From the NCBI GenBank assembly GCA_033030425.1, contig JAUFSD010000016.1, forward strand, positions 124,001 to 188,000: a stretch of DNA of 64,000 nucleotides. The letters run 5' to 3'. Below are positions 43,801-57,146 of the stretch, one piece after another (position 1 is the first letter of the stretch; each line of letters starts with the position of its first letter). Both the position numbers and the translations under genes were made by a program. The notes under the pieces were generated by a model that had not been told where the DNA came from, made no database searches, and worked only from the letters and a program-made list of their open reading frames with translations. The DNA is from Verpa conica (lineage: Eukaryota; Ascomycota; Pezizomycetes; Pezizales; Morchellaceae).

Positions 43801-46800
43801 TACTCCCTAGCCCTTGAAGAGCAGGTACTTACGTTTGAAATATCGGTAGAATTCTACCGACAAGGGGGGAGGGAGGATAAAACCCTAACCCTGCATTCTT
43901 GTTGTTCCTGTTGTTCCCTCCGCCACGTGTGCAGGGAGGTTGGCTGTCAAGTTTCACTATTCTAGAAGATTTCAACTGACTACGTTGGAACACTCCATAG
44001 AAGGTCACCCCTTTTTTTTTTTGCACCATGCGCGGAATGTAAAGGGGGGTCATTTTTTTATCTAATTATTTCTGCGTTGGACGAATCCAAGCCTTTTCGT
44101 GGTAATTACCTCAGGTAACCATAGCTATTCATCGGGCTCATAGATCGAGGTTGATTTCTAAAAAATCTCGGCCAGTCCACACCGCAATAACCACGAATCT
44201 TAAGAACTCTCTCGCCTTACAGTCTGGCTGCACATCTATAGAGAAAGAAAGGGAAGAAAAAAATAGCCCTGTTCTTGTGGGGGGGGATTGTACGGGTGAA
44301 CGTTAGCATACTCCGGCAAATAGATTTTCCGATTCAATTCTCTAGTAGTGAAAAAAAAAAAAAAAAGGTGAAAGGGCCGTATCTATTTTGGTTGGTGTGA
44401 TCTAGAGCTTGCTAAGCCGCTAAGGCCAGCTTATGGGAATTGTGGCTCAGTTGGCCTGGGCATGAGATGGAGCTTGAATAAGCAAACTGGGTTGAGCACC
44501 TAGGCATCGTTATAAATCTCCTCAGGTTAAAAGTGAATAAATAGTCATAGCTATACCGCGGGGAGAATTACACCGCGGAAACGCTCCCCCCTTTTTTTTT
44601 TTTTTTTGTCGTGGCTGGGTAACAAGAAAAGATACATAATTCCAAATATCAAAGTATCCGCAGCCTTGGAGCGTGGGGTTCTTGCTCGCAAATCTACGTG
44701 GAGGATGATCTACAAATAGAATGGTCGTAGGATAAGAATGCGAGCTATTGGAAAGGGGGGGGCTCAACTCATGGGATCCTTGGTAACTTCGATCTATGAA
44801 CCTTATTATTATTATTATTGAGCCTCGTTGTGATGACATTACGATGGTGTTGATAGTGCGAAGAGCCTTGGGGTAGCTATGCACTCACGTGGGCAGCCAC
44901 AGGCCTACGCAATGGTGCCCGTACCTGAGTCTATATCTACAAGTACCTTGGGGGGGCTCTGGCTGGTAGTGAATCGTTCTTTAGTATTACCGTATAAAGG
45001 TACTTAAAACGTAGTCACAAGCGAATCAGAGGATCAGATGCTCATAGATACCCAGCTCTACTTAGGTGTGCCTGGTGCCTGGGTTCATCGCCCCTGTACC
45101 ACAGTGGTGAAGCCTCAATGGGAGTCACGAAGATCAGATGTACGGCCGTATACTCCTGGGGAAAAAAGCAGTTTAATAACCTTATTTAGCTACGATAGGC
45201 TCTCGGCTAACTTTATTACACGCATTAGACGCAGGGCAGATATGTGTCGTCCATGGTCGTGGGATGTACGAGGGTGGCTGTGCGTGGTCACAATGGGGCA
45301 CTGTCCCCAGCAATAGGTATACGATGAGGCTCTCGCGCGAGGTTGTTAAAAGGCCAGGGTGCAAAGGTCCCCCCCATCTGAAATGACGCAATCTGGTTCG
45401 CATTCTAGACGTCAAACTCAGGGCTGAGAGGTAACTTTTGACGATAAAGTTTTGTGGGTGTGTGTGTGTGGCACATCTACAGATGAGGCTCCAAGACGCT
45501 AGCGGTAATTTCGTATCGAAACGAAGTGCAACCTTGCGGCTCACAAAGATAAGGTAAATTAGATGCTTTGATGCCAAATACACAATTTCCTGCGCTCTTC
45601 CCATACGCTTCAGTCTGTTATGAATCACCCCCACATAGCCATGGCCACGGTGAGTCCTCCGTCATTACGATCAACACAGAATCCCCCTATCGCATAACAG
45701 AGAGAGAGGAAAATTCTGCTGAAGCTGAGGTCGTCGTCAGTGAAGGCGGTATTCAGCAAGAGAGCTCTAGTCACAAGATTAAGCACGTAGGTGTTTTTCG
45801 ACACCGAGGACTGAAGAATCCGGGTGTGGCTATGCTGGTGGTGGCTCTTAAAGTCGGATTGTGTGGCCCGAGCTTCGGAGGCCCGAGCTCCATCCAGCTT
45901 GCCATCGTGTTGCTCCTACGCGTCGTCCTCCAGACTGTGCCCTTATGGCAAGAAAAAAAGTTCAGCAGGTATTTGCGTTTACCTACCTACGCATGGGTGG
46001 TATTCTTTCGAGAACATGGGGAAATGACACCCCCCAGCCACAGGCTGCGGCTCAGAAACTGCTCATTTGACAGCTGAGTAACGTTCCGCCACTTCTCATG
46101 CAGTGTAGCGATCATCCCAGGGGATCCCTCTGATATTTACCAGAAAATTCTCCCTGCCAAGCGGGTTTCCGGTGTCACAAACATACGGTATTAGGGAAAG
46201 CGCGCGACAAAATGAACTGCGCAGATTGGCTTTGTGTAATGTATTCTTATTCAGGACCGGTAAGAGGGACGAATATTGCCTGTCAGCAAAATAGCAGAGT
46301 AAGATCGGGGTAATTACAGAAACATCAAAGAAAGAAAGAAAGAAAAAAATCAATTACAGAGGTTTCCCCCCCCTCTCACCCTCTCTATCTATCTATCAAA
46401 ACTAGAGGAAGAACGTTTCAACTTCTGTAATATTTAGTGGATATCAAATGCTCCTGTGTGTATATTTGTTATTACAGCGGGAAAGTGCTGATTCCGTTGT
46501 CCGTGTGGTGCCCAGACTTGCGTGTCAACGGACGGCCCTCCGAAAGGCAAATACCCTTGCCTTAGCACAGCCGGGGCGGGTCCCGCTACCTCAGAAGGCG
46601 CGCGGGACCAGTTTTCTGTTATTGGCTCGTTTAGGTAAACAACGGGGAAATCCCCCGCGGCTAGTGACAGAAAGCAAAAGAATTAATTCTATTGAAAAAT
46701 ATTCCAGACATTACTGTAGCTCACGAGGTATCGAGAACTTGGGGGGTTAGAGGTGGGGACTGAGGGAGGAGGTGGTAATCGGGAGTGCGCCGCTGTGCGA

Positions 46801-47169
46801 ACAGCGAGCAATCGGGAGCGGTTCAGAGCCGTGGGCCTGAAGGAGGAATTAGGCGGAGTTAGAGCACCCAAAGGGGTTGTCTGTTCACCCCCCCTGCCAG
46901 CGCCACAACTACGAGTACAGGGCTAGGACTTGGAGCCTGGATTCTAGTTAAAGGAGATAATACATATAACTAGTGCGCACCCAACAGACTCTACAAATTT
47001 CTATTTTCAACACTTCTAACATTCTTCACAAGTTAGTGAGCGGTAATTCAGATATATCCTCTTCACTACCCTCTTACCTTTATCTAGCAATCAGTCCAAG
47101 TCTAGTCTTTCAATCTCCCCCCGAGATAGCTCCTTCAAATCTCGGGTATTCCCAAGTGTTTACCTCAAT
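40803..47169. other. 6.4-kb non-coding stretch with microsatellites and homopolymers
   Basis: It starts with a pyrimidine-rich leader (plus-strand view) of the Zn2Cys6 gene (40980-41140). It contains a GAT-type microsatellite (41866-41892), a CT run near 43507, many poly-A/T/G/C runs, and a hairpin at 42932-42964 (arms CCGCTCATAT and ATATGAGCGG). Overlapping open frames at 41836-42224 and 45568-46077 have no family resemblance and fall partly in low complexity. No tRNA was found. The right end is the upstream region of the calcium pump gene. Confidence 0.5.
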
Positions 47170-50100
47170 ATGCCGGTACAACAGCCTCCTGCAATTCAGG
47201 TCACAACTGTAAGTTATATTCTAGTTCCGTAGTCCTAATATAGGACAAGGCTGACAAAAATGTTCTAATAAACTTAGACATTTGAAAATGAAGATATTCC
47301 CACTGCATCAAACCGTTCCCCAATATCACCTACTCTTACCCATGTTCGACGAGACTCGGATGCTATAACACCTACAGCCCTCTTACCGACAACCAAGAAT
47401 TCCTTCTTAGATGTGGATGTTTCCTCGCGATCTCGTTCTTCTTCTGTTGGTGACGCGTCAATGCTCTCAGGCGTCACTGCACGGCCAGACACACCCTACA
47501 ATGGCATCGATACTATCTCCGTCGAAGAGGCTCTTAAGCCCGACCCGGGCACCGAAGACGATTTCAATGTTGAAGGCGAAAATCCATTCGCGTTTACTCC
47601 CGGTCAGCTGAACAAGTTTTTGAATCCCAAGAGCCTTGCAGCGTACAAGGCTGTTGGTGGAGTACGAGGATTAGAAAAGGGGCTAAGGACGGACCTGGAG
47701 GCCGGGTTAAGCATCGACGAGTGTCAACTTGATGGGGCAGTGTCTTTTGAGGAGGCTATTAGGCATAAGAAAAATGACAGCCTTTCCAGTGTTGGACAGA
47801 GCCAGGATGGTGGGAGCAGCGCTGCGGCTGAGGATCAGCCAGTTACTAGGATTACAACGGCAGGTGGAACCGTAAGCAATATGTCTTTTGTCGACAGAAA
47901 AAGAGTATTCAACGACAACGTACTACCATCGAAGCATGCAAAGAGTATTTGGATGCTTATGTGGGAGCAGTATCAGGATAAAATTTTATTACTGCTGACT
48001 GCGGCCGCTGTCATCTCATTGGCTCTCGGGCTATATGAGACCTTTGGGGTTACTCATGAGCCGGGATCCCCACCTCCAGTAGATTGGATCGAGGGAGTTG
48101 CTATTGTTGTGGCCATTATTATCGTTGTCTTGGTTGGGTCTTTGAATGATTGGCAGAAAGAGCGCCAGTTTGTTAAACTTAACGCAAAGGTAAGCCCTTC
48201 TCTACTCAGCCTTGTTTACTGATAGTACCGTACTAACTTGCCTTTGTGTACCTATAGAAAGAAGATCGTGTCGTCAAAGCTATTCGCTCCGGTAAATCTA
48301 TCCAGCTCTCTGTTCATGAAATTCTCGTTGGAGATATTCTTCATCTTGAGCCTGGTGACTTGATTCCTGCCGATGGTATCTTTGTTTCCGGACATAATGT
48401 AAAATGCGACGAGTCAAGCGCCACTGGTGAATCCGATCAAATGAAGAAGACTCCTGGTGATGAAGTCACTCGTCAAATCGAAGCTGGTACTGCATCGGCC
48501 AAGTTGGATCCTTTTATCATTTCCGGCTCCAAGGTCCTCGAGGGCATGGGTACTTACTTGGTTACCTCTACCGGTGTCAACTCCAGTTTCGGAAAGATTA
48601 TGATGGCGCTCCGTACTGAAGCCGAGGCTACTCCGCTTCAGGTTAAGCTTGGAAAATTGGCTGATCAGATCGCATATCTTGGTGGAGGGTAAGATCTCTT
48701 AACAAATCCCGAGTGATAGACTGTGCTAATATATCTTAGTGGTGCTGTTGTCTTGTTTATTGTTCTCTTCATTCGTTTCCTCACTACTCTTCCTGGTAGT
48801 ACTTTGGGTGCTGCTGAGAAGGGTTCAGAGTTTATGGATATTCTCATTGTCGCTATCACACTTATCGTTGTCGCTGTCCCCGAAGGTCTTCCGTTGGCCG
48901 TCACTCTTGCTCTGGCATTTGCAACCACTCGTATGTTGAAGGAGAACAATCTCGTTCGCGTTCTCCGTGCCTGTGAGACTATGGGCAATGCTACTACTAT
49001 CTGCTCCGACAAAACTGGTACTCTCACACAGAACAAGATGACTGTGGTGGCTGGGACTATTGGCAAGGATGCCAGATTCGACTCTCCCTCTGATGATGAG
49101 AAGGCACAACCCGTCTCCAAAGTTATTTCTGGACTCTCAGACTCTATCAAGAACATCCTTCTTCAGTCCATTGTTGTCAACTCTACCGCTTTCGAGGGTG
49201 AAGAAGACGGTGTCCAAGCATTCATCGGATCCAAGACTGAAACCGCAATGTTGATGTTTGCCAGGGACCACCTTGGGATGGACTCGGTAGCCCGTGAAAG
49301 GTCTTCGGCTAATGTTGTTCAGCTCATTCCTTTCGACTCTGGCCGCAAGTGCATGGGTGTTGTTGTCAAGCTCCCCAATGGTATCTACAGACTCTTTGTC
49401 AAGGGTGCCTCTGAAATCTTGCTCGGAAAAGCGACCAGATATACCGCAGACGTCTTTAGTGGAGGTATCAATGAAGTCGAGTTGACTCAGGAGGACATTG
49501 CATCACTAGGTGCCACTATCAATTATTACGCTGAACGTTCCCTCAGGACTATTGGAATGCTATACAAGGACTACAACCAATGGCCCCCAATCGGTGCAGC
49601 AGTTATGGAAGACGATGCAAACATGGTTGACTTCGATACTATCTTTGATGACATGACCTTCCTCGGCCTCGTCGGTATCATGGATCCTCTCCGCCCTGGT
49701 GTTTCTGAAGCTGTCGCAGCTTGTCAAAAGGCTGGTGTTATTGTTCGCATGGTCACTGGTGATAACGTTGTTACTGCACGCGCAATCGCTAAGGAGTGTG
49801 GTATCTATAATGATGGTGGTATTGTCATGGAAGGTCCTAAGTTCCGCCAACTCACCGAGTCTGAGATGGACGAAGTTCTCCCGAGGTTGCAGGTACTTGC
49901 TAGGTCATCACCTGAAGATAAACGTATCCTCGTCCGTCGCCTCAAGGAACTTGGTGAGACTGTTGCTGTTACTGGTGATGGAACAAATGATGGTCCTGCC
50001 CTCAAGATGGCCGATGTCGGCTTCAGTATGGGTATTGCCGGTACTGAGGTCGCAAAGGAAGCTTCTTCGATTATTCTTATGGACGACAACTTCTCTTCTA

Positions 50101-50983
50101 TTGTCAAGGCTATGATGTGGGGTCGTGCAGTCAATGATGCCGTCCGCAAGTTCCTTCAGTTCCAGCTTACCGTCAATATCACCGCTGTTCTTCTCACCTT
50201 TGTCTCCGCCGTCTCTAGCGAAGATCGTAAATCTGTCTTGACTGCCGTCCAGCTTTTGTGGGTCAATCTTATCATGGACACCTTCGCCGCACTTGCTTTG
50301 GCTACAGATGCCCCCACCCCGGAAATCTTGAACAGGAAACCCACACCAAAGAGTGCCAGCTTGATCTCACTTAACATGTGGAAGATGATCATTGGACAGG
50401 CTATCTTCCAGCTTGTTGTTACTTTTGTCATGTACTTTGCAGGTAGCAAGATCTTTGGTTACTCAGGGACTCAACAAACCAAGGAGCTCAACACGATGGT
50501 TTTCAACACATTCGTCTGGATGCAGATCTTCAACGAGTTCAAGTATGTCCCTATCTCTACTAAGCATTTCTTATGAGCAATCAAGCTAACAGTTTTAATA
50601 GCAATCGCCGTCTTGATAACAAATTCAACATCTTCGAGGGCATGTTCAAGAACTACTTCTTCATCGGTATCAACGCTATCATGATTGGTGGTCAAGTCTT
50701 GATTATCTTTATCGGTGGAGCCGCATTTTCTATCGTTCGCATCAATGGCCAACAATGGGCTATTTGCGTTGTCGTTGCTCTATTCTCTCTCCCCGCAGCT
50801 GTCATCATTCGCTGTATCCCTGATGGGTTCGTTGCTGTTTGTTGGGATCACAGTGTAACTTTCTTTGCGCCTGTTGTGAACGCACTCGAGAGTGCATGGC
50901 GCGCGATCCCCAGACGCGAGAAGAAGCAAAAGAAGTCTGCAGATGAGGAGAAGGGCAAAGCTACTGCGGTAGACATGTCTTGA
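47170..50983 (+). CDS. PMC1: PMC1-type Ca2+-transporting P-type ATPase (P2B)
   Basis: Five exons: 47170-47208, 47278-48189, 48258-48688, 48740-50542 and 50602-50983, giving 1,188 residues. It pumps cytosolic Ca2+ into the vacuole or across another membrane using ATP. The tiny first exon (13 codons) is supported by a GTAAGT donor and by in-phase joining to TFENEDIP. Motifs: VDWIEGVAI near TM2, SSATGES in the actuator domain, PEGLPLAVTLALAF in TM4, CSDKTGTLT with the phosphorylated Asp near residue 551, the nucleotide-binding FVKGASE region, and TGDGTNDGPALK. The N-terminus is long, Ser-rich and carries FTPGQLNKFLNPKSL, as in fungal PMC1/NCA-type pumps. Paralogues of this family exist in most fungi, so the exact orthology (PMC1/nca-2/nca-3 type) is inferred. 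Confidence 0.93.
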
Positions 50984-53637
50984 AAGATAGACCTAATTTG
51001 ATGATTACAAGGAGGGCTTCAGCTACTTTGCAGCTTCCATACTTGTCGAGCCCTATTAGAGCTCTCTTCCTACATTAATAATCGTTGTATCGTATATCCT
51101 AACCTTTTTTTCTTACTCTTTCCCCCCCCCCCCCTTCTCATTTCTTTTCTTTCGGTATGCTTTGGGCGGTTGATTGATTGTTTTTATCTATGTTAACGGT
51201 GCATCATGGCGTTTATCGATGTATTTCTATCTCTCTTTCATCATTATTTCGGAGTATCTTAGTTTATGCGTTTTTTTTTCCTTTTTCCTTTTTTTTTTTT
51301 ATGGGGCAGGGTGGTTTTTGGGATGCATGGTTTTTTTTTTTTTGAAGATACGCTATAGATTTCAAGAGGAGAGAGAAGAAAGAAAAAAAAAAAGTGGAGG
51401 ATATTATTTTTTCATGATAACGAGGTAAATTTATATATATATATACCACCTATAATAGAAAGCGTATTTCCGATATTACTTTATGTTCTGTCAGTTTTTT
51501 GCTATGTACTTATGATTTATTCATTTATTGATTCTGTCTATTGATATATAGCTGCATAAATAACGAGCACCTTAGCTGGGAGGCTCATTATGATTAATTC
51601 CAACGAGTGATGGGACATGATGCGAATCATTCACTACGTGGACATAGCTGTAGCCTTACCACTGCAGGTAGTAAGGTAGCTAGTAGTTATATAATAGGAA
51701 AGAGTTCTTTGCAAAGGGGAGATTTAGATACAAATTTGTTGTAGGGCGTGGGCGTGGGGCAATAATCTAAGTGAATGAATTAATGATAAATACTCAGTAA
51801 TCTGAGTACAGTATCTCATGGTTATATAGGTACATAGAATAATTATATAAAAAATCACTATAATATAGTCTGTTTACAAACATACTAAGTCCAAATCACC
51901 CCTTTGTCACGTGATACTCATCAACAGACTCTACGTAATTCCATACAACGTCAGAAAGGGGTTTAGCGCCTATTCAGATAGATCTTATCACTTTAGGCTA
52001 GTTACCAAAATCTTCGAAATCGTGTTTTTTTTATTTGTTTACTGATCATTTCACAACATATCACTCGGGTAACTAGTAACTCCCCCCTTCCCTCCCCCTC
52101 CTCCAATCTCTTTGGGTGATTTAGCGAATAATAATCTTTCTCGCTAATCGCGGCTCTAAGAGAACCTGTCAAGAGGGTTCAAGGGGGGGTGCATGAGGCC
52201 CTGCATATTTTTCTCGATTAGCGATCAATATTAAATTGTTGATGCGTTTGGAGCGTTAGTAGCTCGATGCCAAGATCAACTACCTACATGCGCCGTTTAC
52301 GTACATACTTGGGGCGGCGGCGCATGAATAAATAAATGGAGAACTGCGAGCGGCTCGTTACAAGGGGGAGGAGGAGGGGGAGTTTCATTTTCTATTAGGT
52401 ATTTTCTTTTTGCTGGGGAATGTATCCCTATAATCTTATATTAATGCCCCCCCCACCCCTTAAACCGTAGCCCTTAATCTTCCTAGTCTTCCGAATGGGG
52501 TTTTGCTCGGTTTTGAAAGGGGGTTTTGGTTTAAATAAGTTTAATTTCTTTTGTTAAATAAATTGCTGCATGCCTCTTTACGGCTGAATTGATTGCTTAA
52601 CTAGGGGATCAACTACTTGGGTTGAGGCTCGTGTAAAGAAGGGACTACCTATCAAGCTCCTGCCTAGTATACCGTCGCCTCAAGTAGAAAATTCCTAGAC
52701 TAGCGAGTCAAAATTAATATAAAGAGACATTTATTAGTATGTATTGTTAGTGGCCAAAACGTAGGATACCCTAGTAAGATAGCAACCATAAAACTACACC
52801 CACAAAAGTACTTATCAATATAGAAAATATAATATATAGCCAAAGATCTATTTCTAAACGCTTTGATATTTGAGGCAGCTACTCTGTAGTTCTTATTGTG
52901 GTTCTAGCATTGCGTTTTAGTGGTGGTTTGGCCCCCTCGTTGCTATGAGTACCTCGAGGGTTCCGTATCGTTTTGGCCACCAACAATATCTCTTATAATC
53001 TCTTTAACAATAAATTGACTTCGCTCCGTTTAACTTAAACCGTAGTAAATTAGAGTGATAAAGTCTCTGGTTTTATTAAATAATTTTTGTATATTTTTCT
53101 AAGCATAGTAGATTCTGTGTTCGTTTCCAAGAACAGGTTGTTTGGGGCTTCATCTACTTATGATTAATTCATTCATTCATTCAAGAACAGGTTGTTGTAT
53201 TTTAGTATGCGAGTGATTTTACATGAATTATGATAAATTCAACTATAGAGCTACATGTACTAAAGGTCTTCCAATTGTATTGAAGTATATATTAGTGCAA
53301 ACTACCAAATCTGTTACTCAATAGACTGGATAATAACGTATGATCCCAAGCTACATCTCTTGAACCAAGACCAATGATAATGTATTTGAGATTTTGTATT
53401 TCATAATTTCATCATTTTTTCACCTTATCAATTTAGCTACTACAACTTAAATTCCATCCGGTACCTTTCACAGTGCACCACCGAACCCTGGCCAAAGCCA
53501 TTACGACGTGGGCTTCTATGCCTGGGATGAAGCGGGTGTAACCGACCCCTCAGTATGCGTCTCCCTTGCTCTCCGGACATGCTGCTTTCATGTTAGAAAA
53601 AATTTCGATACCTGTGGATGGTTCAAGAGCGCTCTAT
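50984..53637. other. Non-coding AT-rich stretch between convergent genes
   Basis: It holds homopolymer and microsatellite runs (C run near 51122-51134, TA run near 51432-51446, ATTC units near 53166-53182) and two direct copies of CAAGAACAGGTTGTT (about 53129 and 53182). No protein or RNA gene was seen. Confidence 0.5.
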
Positions 53638-56268
53638 CTATTGCACACGTACCTTATACCGAATGACCTCATTCCCAGCAGCGTCTTCACTCTTATCCAC
53701 CTCAACCGCCATACCGAAGATCGGCCAGATTTTAGCGAATCCCACCCAATATAGCATACCTAACAATAAAACACAGCATGAAGTTGTAGGGAAAACCCAG
53801 TATGAGATTTGACCAGTTAGTACAGACTGTTTATTCTTGCTCTTATTCGGTATGAAGGGCGCAATTATGAGAAATGCACTCGCGAGGATATATATGACAA
53901 TAAAGGGCCACCAGCAATGGTAACTGGTTCGTTCGGCTCGCCAGATATGGCGCTGTGATGGGTAATATCGAAGGTAGAGAAGGCCGATACCGATAAAAAC
54001 TATAGAGGGTAATATTACTTAGCTGAGGGAATCTTTCTTTAGAATAAAATATTAAGTGGTGGGATACTTACAACCAACTACGGTATGACTGTAAGTGTAA
54101 AGCAAAACAATAAAAGCATATGCATCATCCGAGCGTAGAGATGAAATGATGACGCACGAAAATACCCAGTGCAGAAATAAAGCAGCGGCTGGTGTGCCAA
54201 GTGGTTTATCACTTGCCCATACTCTTGACCATGGGAGAGCCCCTTCTTTACCAAGCTCCTGTTTCACTAATAACCAGCAATATTTTTTAGTTATAGACTA
54301 CGTATGATGTTTTCTGGATAGTTCTCATACCTCGAGAATTGGAAAAAGTAACAGCAAGCACATTTCCGAAAGCCGAAATTGCGATACAGAGAGGAACAAT
54401 AACCGTTACGAACACATTATCACCAAATACCTACGTAAATGCAATTTTAATTTCATCCAACTACTGGGTCGGGTTGAGGCTGTGGCGTACGTCTAGGAAG
54501 AAGTCTACCGTAAATGTAATCCCTCCGTCCTGGATAGCTTTCTTCGGTAGTGCGGTAAACTGAAAAGGTGTTAAATATCAGGTTAGCCACAAATCTACAG
54601 GGGAATAAAGATTACATGTGCTTACATATGCAATATTAGCTAGGATATACAAAACCCCAGTGAAAATCACAGCTATTGGCGCTGATTTACGCAGTGTCTT
54701 TGGTGCATCTCGGACTTCACCAAGTACCTGTACTTTGTCATTAAAATATGCTCAACTAGAAACAGGGTTTATAAAGGGGCATAAAGTACGTAGTTTGCAT
54801 TTTCCCATCCTCTTTTTAGTAGACATTTTTGTTAGTATTTACAAATAGGTCGTGTTACAGAAATACACACCGAAAACTAATCACACATAGCATGATTAGC
54901 TAATCAAATAGCCAGATAGAAATGATTGGTTTAGGAAATACCTATAGTTTATCTGTACAGTCCAATGGAGTAATTTAGCCATCTAATATAAACATCGAGC
55001 TATATGAAAGGGGAGAAATCTTACACCTAGAATTGCCACAGCCCAGTTACCAGGTGCATTGCGGGCATTTGTTGAGTCCCATGCCTCAGCACCCGAAAGA
55101 TTAGACCGTTCCGGGTTCCCTCTTACTTTTCCGGCACCTGCCACTGCTCCAGTAATGATAACCAAAAGAAGGAGTCCAATTTTTATTGTGGCTAGTGCAG
55201 TCATCAAGTATTTGCTCCCAAACCTCGGGAAAATAAAATGGATTAAGCAGACAGCGGTTACAACTCCAACGGCTATGCCCTTTCGGGCGCCCTCTGATGA
55301 GTTACCTGGACCTATATGTGTACGGTCTAACGACATCTCGTGGTTGATGGCTGTTAGAAAGTATTTGGCACATGCAATTGCATTTCCAGCTGTAATGCCT
55401 AGAAAAACGAATTGGACAGCATAGACGCAGGTAACAAAGTATTTGGGTTTCTTGTATATCCGCTCGAGCTGTAGTAGAAATAGCTAATAGTTAGCATGTA
55501 ATTATTTTTTATTCGAGTGTGAAATATCTAAAGGAAAAAATCTCAGGTTCCCAAGAAATAGCAGTATTACATATACTTTTTCCCCCCCGGAACGAGGTAG
55601 AGCGGTTCCTATAATTTCAAATCAGTTATTATAAGTTTAACTTTAAATGTAGCGTTCTATTTTTAAGACTTATTTGAGAGATATTTACCAAGCTCCAGAA
55701 AAACAGACATTCTAGGAGTCATTTAGCATTTTCGGCCGGGGGTACAAGAACTAATACTAAGACACATACCCGCAATATGCCAATAAAGCACCAACGCACC
55801 AAAGCAATAGAGTAGCAGCTGGGCTACCTATAGCTTGTAGAATTATCGAAGGCATAGTGAAGATACCCGTTCCAATCATGCGATTCGAGATAAGAGCTAT
55901 TATGCGGATCAGAGCCACTGTCTTAGGTTTTTATGGCTGGCAGTCATTACCTGCTGTTGACCAATACCCCAATTTACGATCTAATAGTTCTATTAGCCAT
56001 GACTTCTTAATTGAATGGCTTAACAGACTATGATTGCTTCAGTACCCTCTGGAATCCTGAAAGTTTGTATATCATACACCGTGGGATCTGCAAGCCCTAG
56101 GTTGACCTCCCCCGGCCCGTTCATGATCACCGGGCTGGCACTAACAGGGGCAGTTGGAAATGGCTTTTCATAATCGCCAAATGCACCATATTTCTGAGAT
56201 CTGCCGTCTTCGTACGTTGAAGTTGCATTAACACTATCATGATCTCCAGGTTGTAATAATTGGCTCAT
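53638..56268 (-). CDS. Amino-acid permease, methionine/L-type (APC superfamily, MUP1-like)
   Basis: Thirteen exons on the minus strand: 56268-56046, 55980-55951, 55917-55770, 55711-55689, 55608-55571, 55468-55025, 54952-54942, 54811-54790, 54727-54626, 54559-54491, 54430-54331, 54266-54072 and 53999-53638, giving 588 residues with consistent phases. Four exons are microexons (30, 23, 11 and 22 bases). Family marks: DRKLGYWSTA before TM1, RMIGTGIFTMPS in TM1, LPRSGGEKVY, an RGWENANYVLGEVRDAP stretch restored only by the 11- and 22-base exons, and RVKQELGKEGALPWSRVW. It is an integral plasma-membrane permease with about 12 TM segments expected. Substrate assignment to methionine or neutral amino acids rests on family likeness only. 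Confidence 0.85.
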
Positions 56269-57146
56269 GGTCGATAATTGACTGATAGATCCCTAAAAGG
56301 GAGGACTACACAGGTCTGAATTAAATAACTTCTGGCAAAAACTTTGCGTATGTTTAGTAAAATGGGGGGTGATGCTGAAGTCTTTGAGAATTTGGAGATC
56401 TCAGTGATAGTTCGTGGAGACTGGATGGGTTATGAACAGTCCACTGAGCTCAGGCCCATTTTCGTCATATGCTCCGCCTCACTGCCTACGTTCCACTTTC
56501 ACAAAAGTGATGCCTGTTGAAGTAGGTATCATTGGAGAGCCTCGTCAATGCAAAGAACTATCACATATCATATTTAACTCGAGAAGACGCCCACTAGGCC
56601 AGAGTAATATTCACTAAGAGGCAGCCAACCAAAAGTCTCCAGAGTAGCACTTTGTCCAGAGTATCGACAGGTCATGATGTTGTGCAACAGTCGGTACGTA
56701 GTACAGTGCAGCTTGAGGAACGATTACGTTACCAATAGCGGGAACAAGGCTGACTTCATATCGCCAAATCCCCTCTTTTGCTGCTGGTCTTTGTACAATA
56801 CAAGGCGACGTAACAAGGCTCCTCCGACCATCCCATAAGGGCTTGAGGGCTTCTCTTATTATTATGACTTGAAAGAAAAACTCTCTATTAACTACGATTC
56901 AGGATCAGCACAAGCTTTCTCGACTTAGCACTAGTCTCTGGGCACAACCAGATATCTGGGAGTGCTGTGCAAGCAGGGCCGATATTGTCTTTTGAGATAA
57001 GGTATTGTACCAAAGTAGGAACCGACTTCACAATCCCGTCCAGGTGCTAGAACTTTGTCGGTAACAAGGTTTGTGTCGACTTTAGCACATATTTCTATTA
57101 GGTTGTGTTTAGTCCTGATCGCTGTGAAGCCTTAGGAAAATACAAA
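56269..57146. promoter_or_regulatory. Shared upstream region of permease (minus) and conserved fungal protein (plus)
   Basis: An 878-base spacer between two divergent start codons. No open frame with family resemblance and no obvious TATA box were found in it. It must hold both promoters. Confidence 0.45.

Noticed and set aside
44440..44512. tRNA-like D-arm stretch (GGCTCAGTTGGCC)
   Set aside because: The D stem does not pair and no anticodon arm or T-arm fits.
45568..46077. Plus-strand open frame of 169 codons
   Set aside because: No recognisable domain, no splice context, and overlapping frames are equally open.
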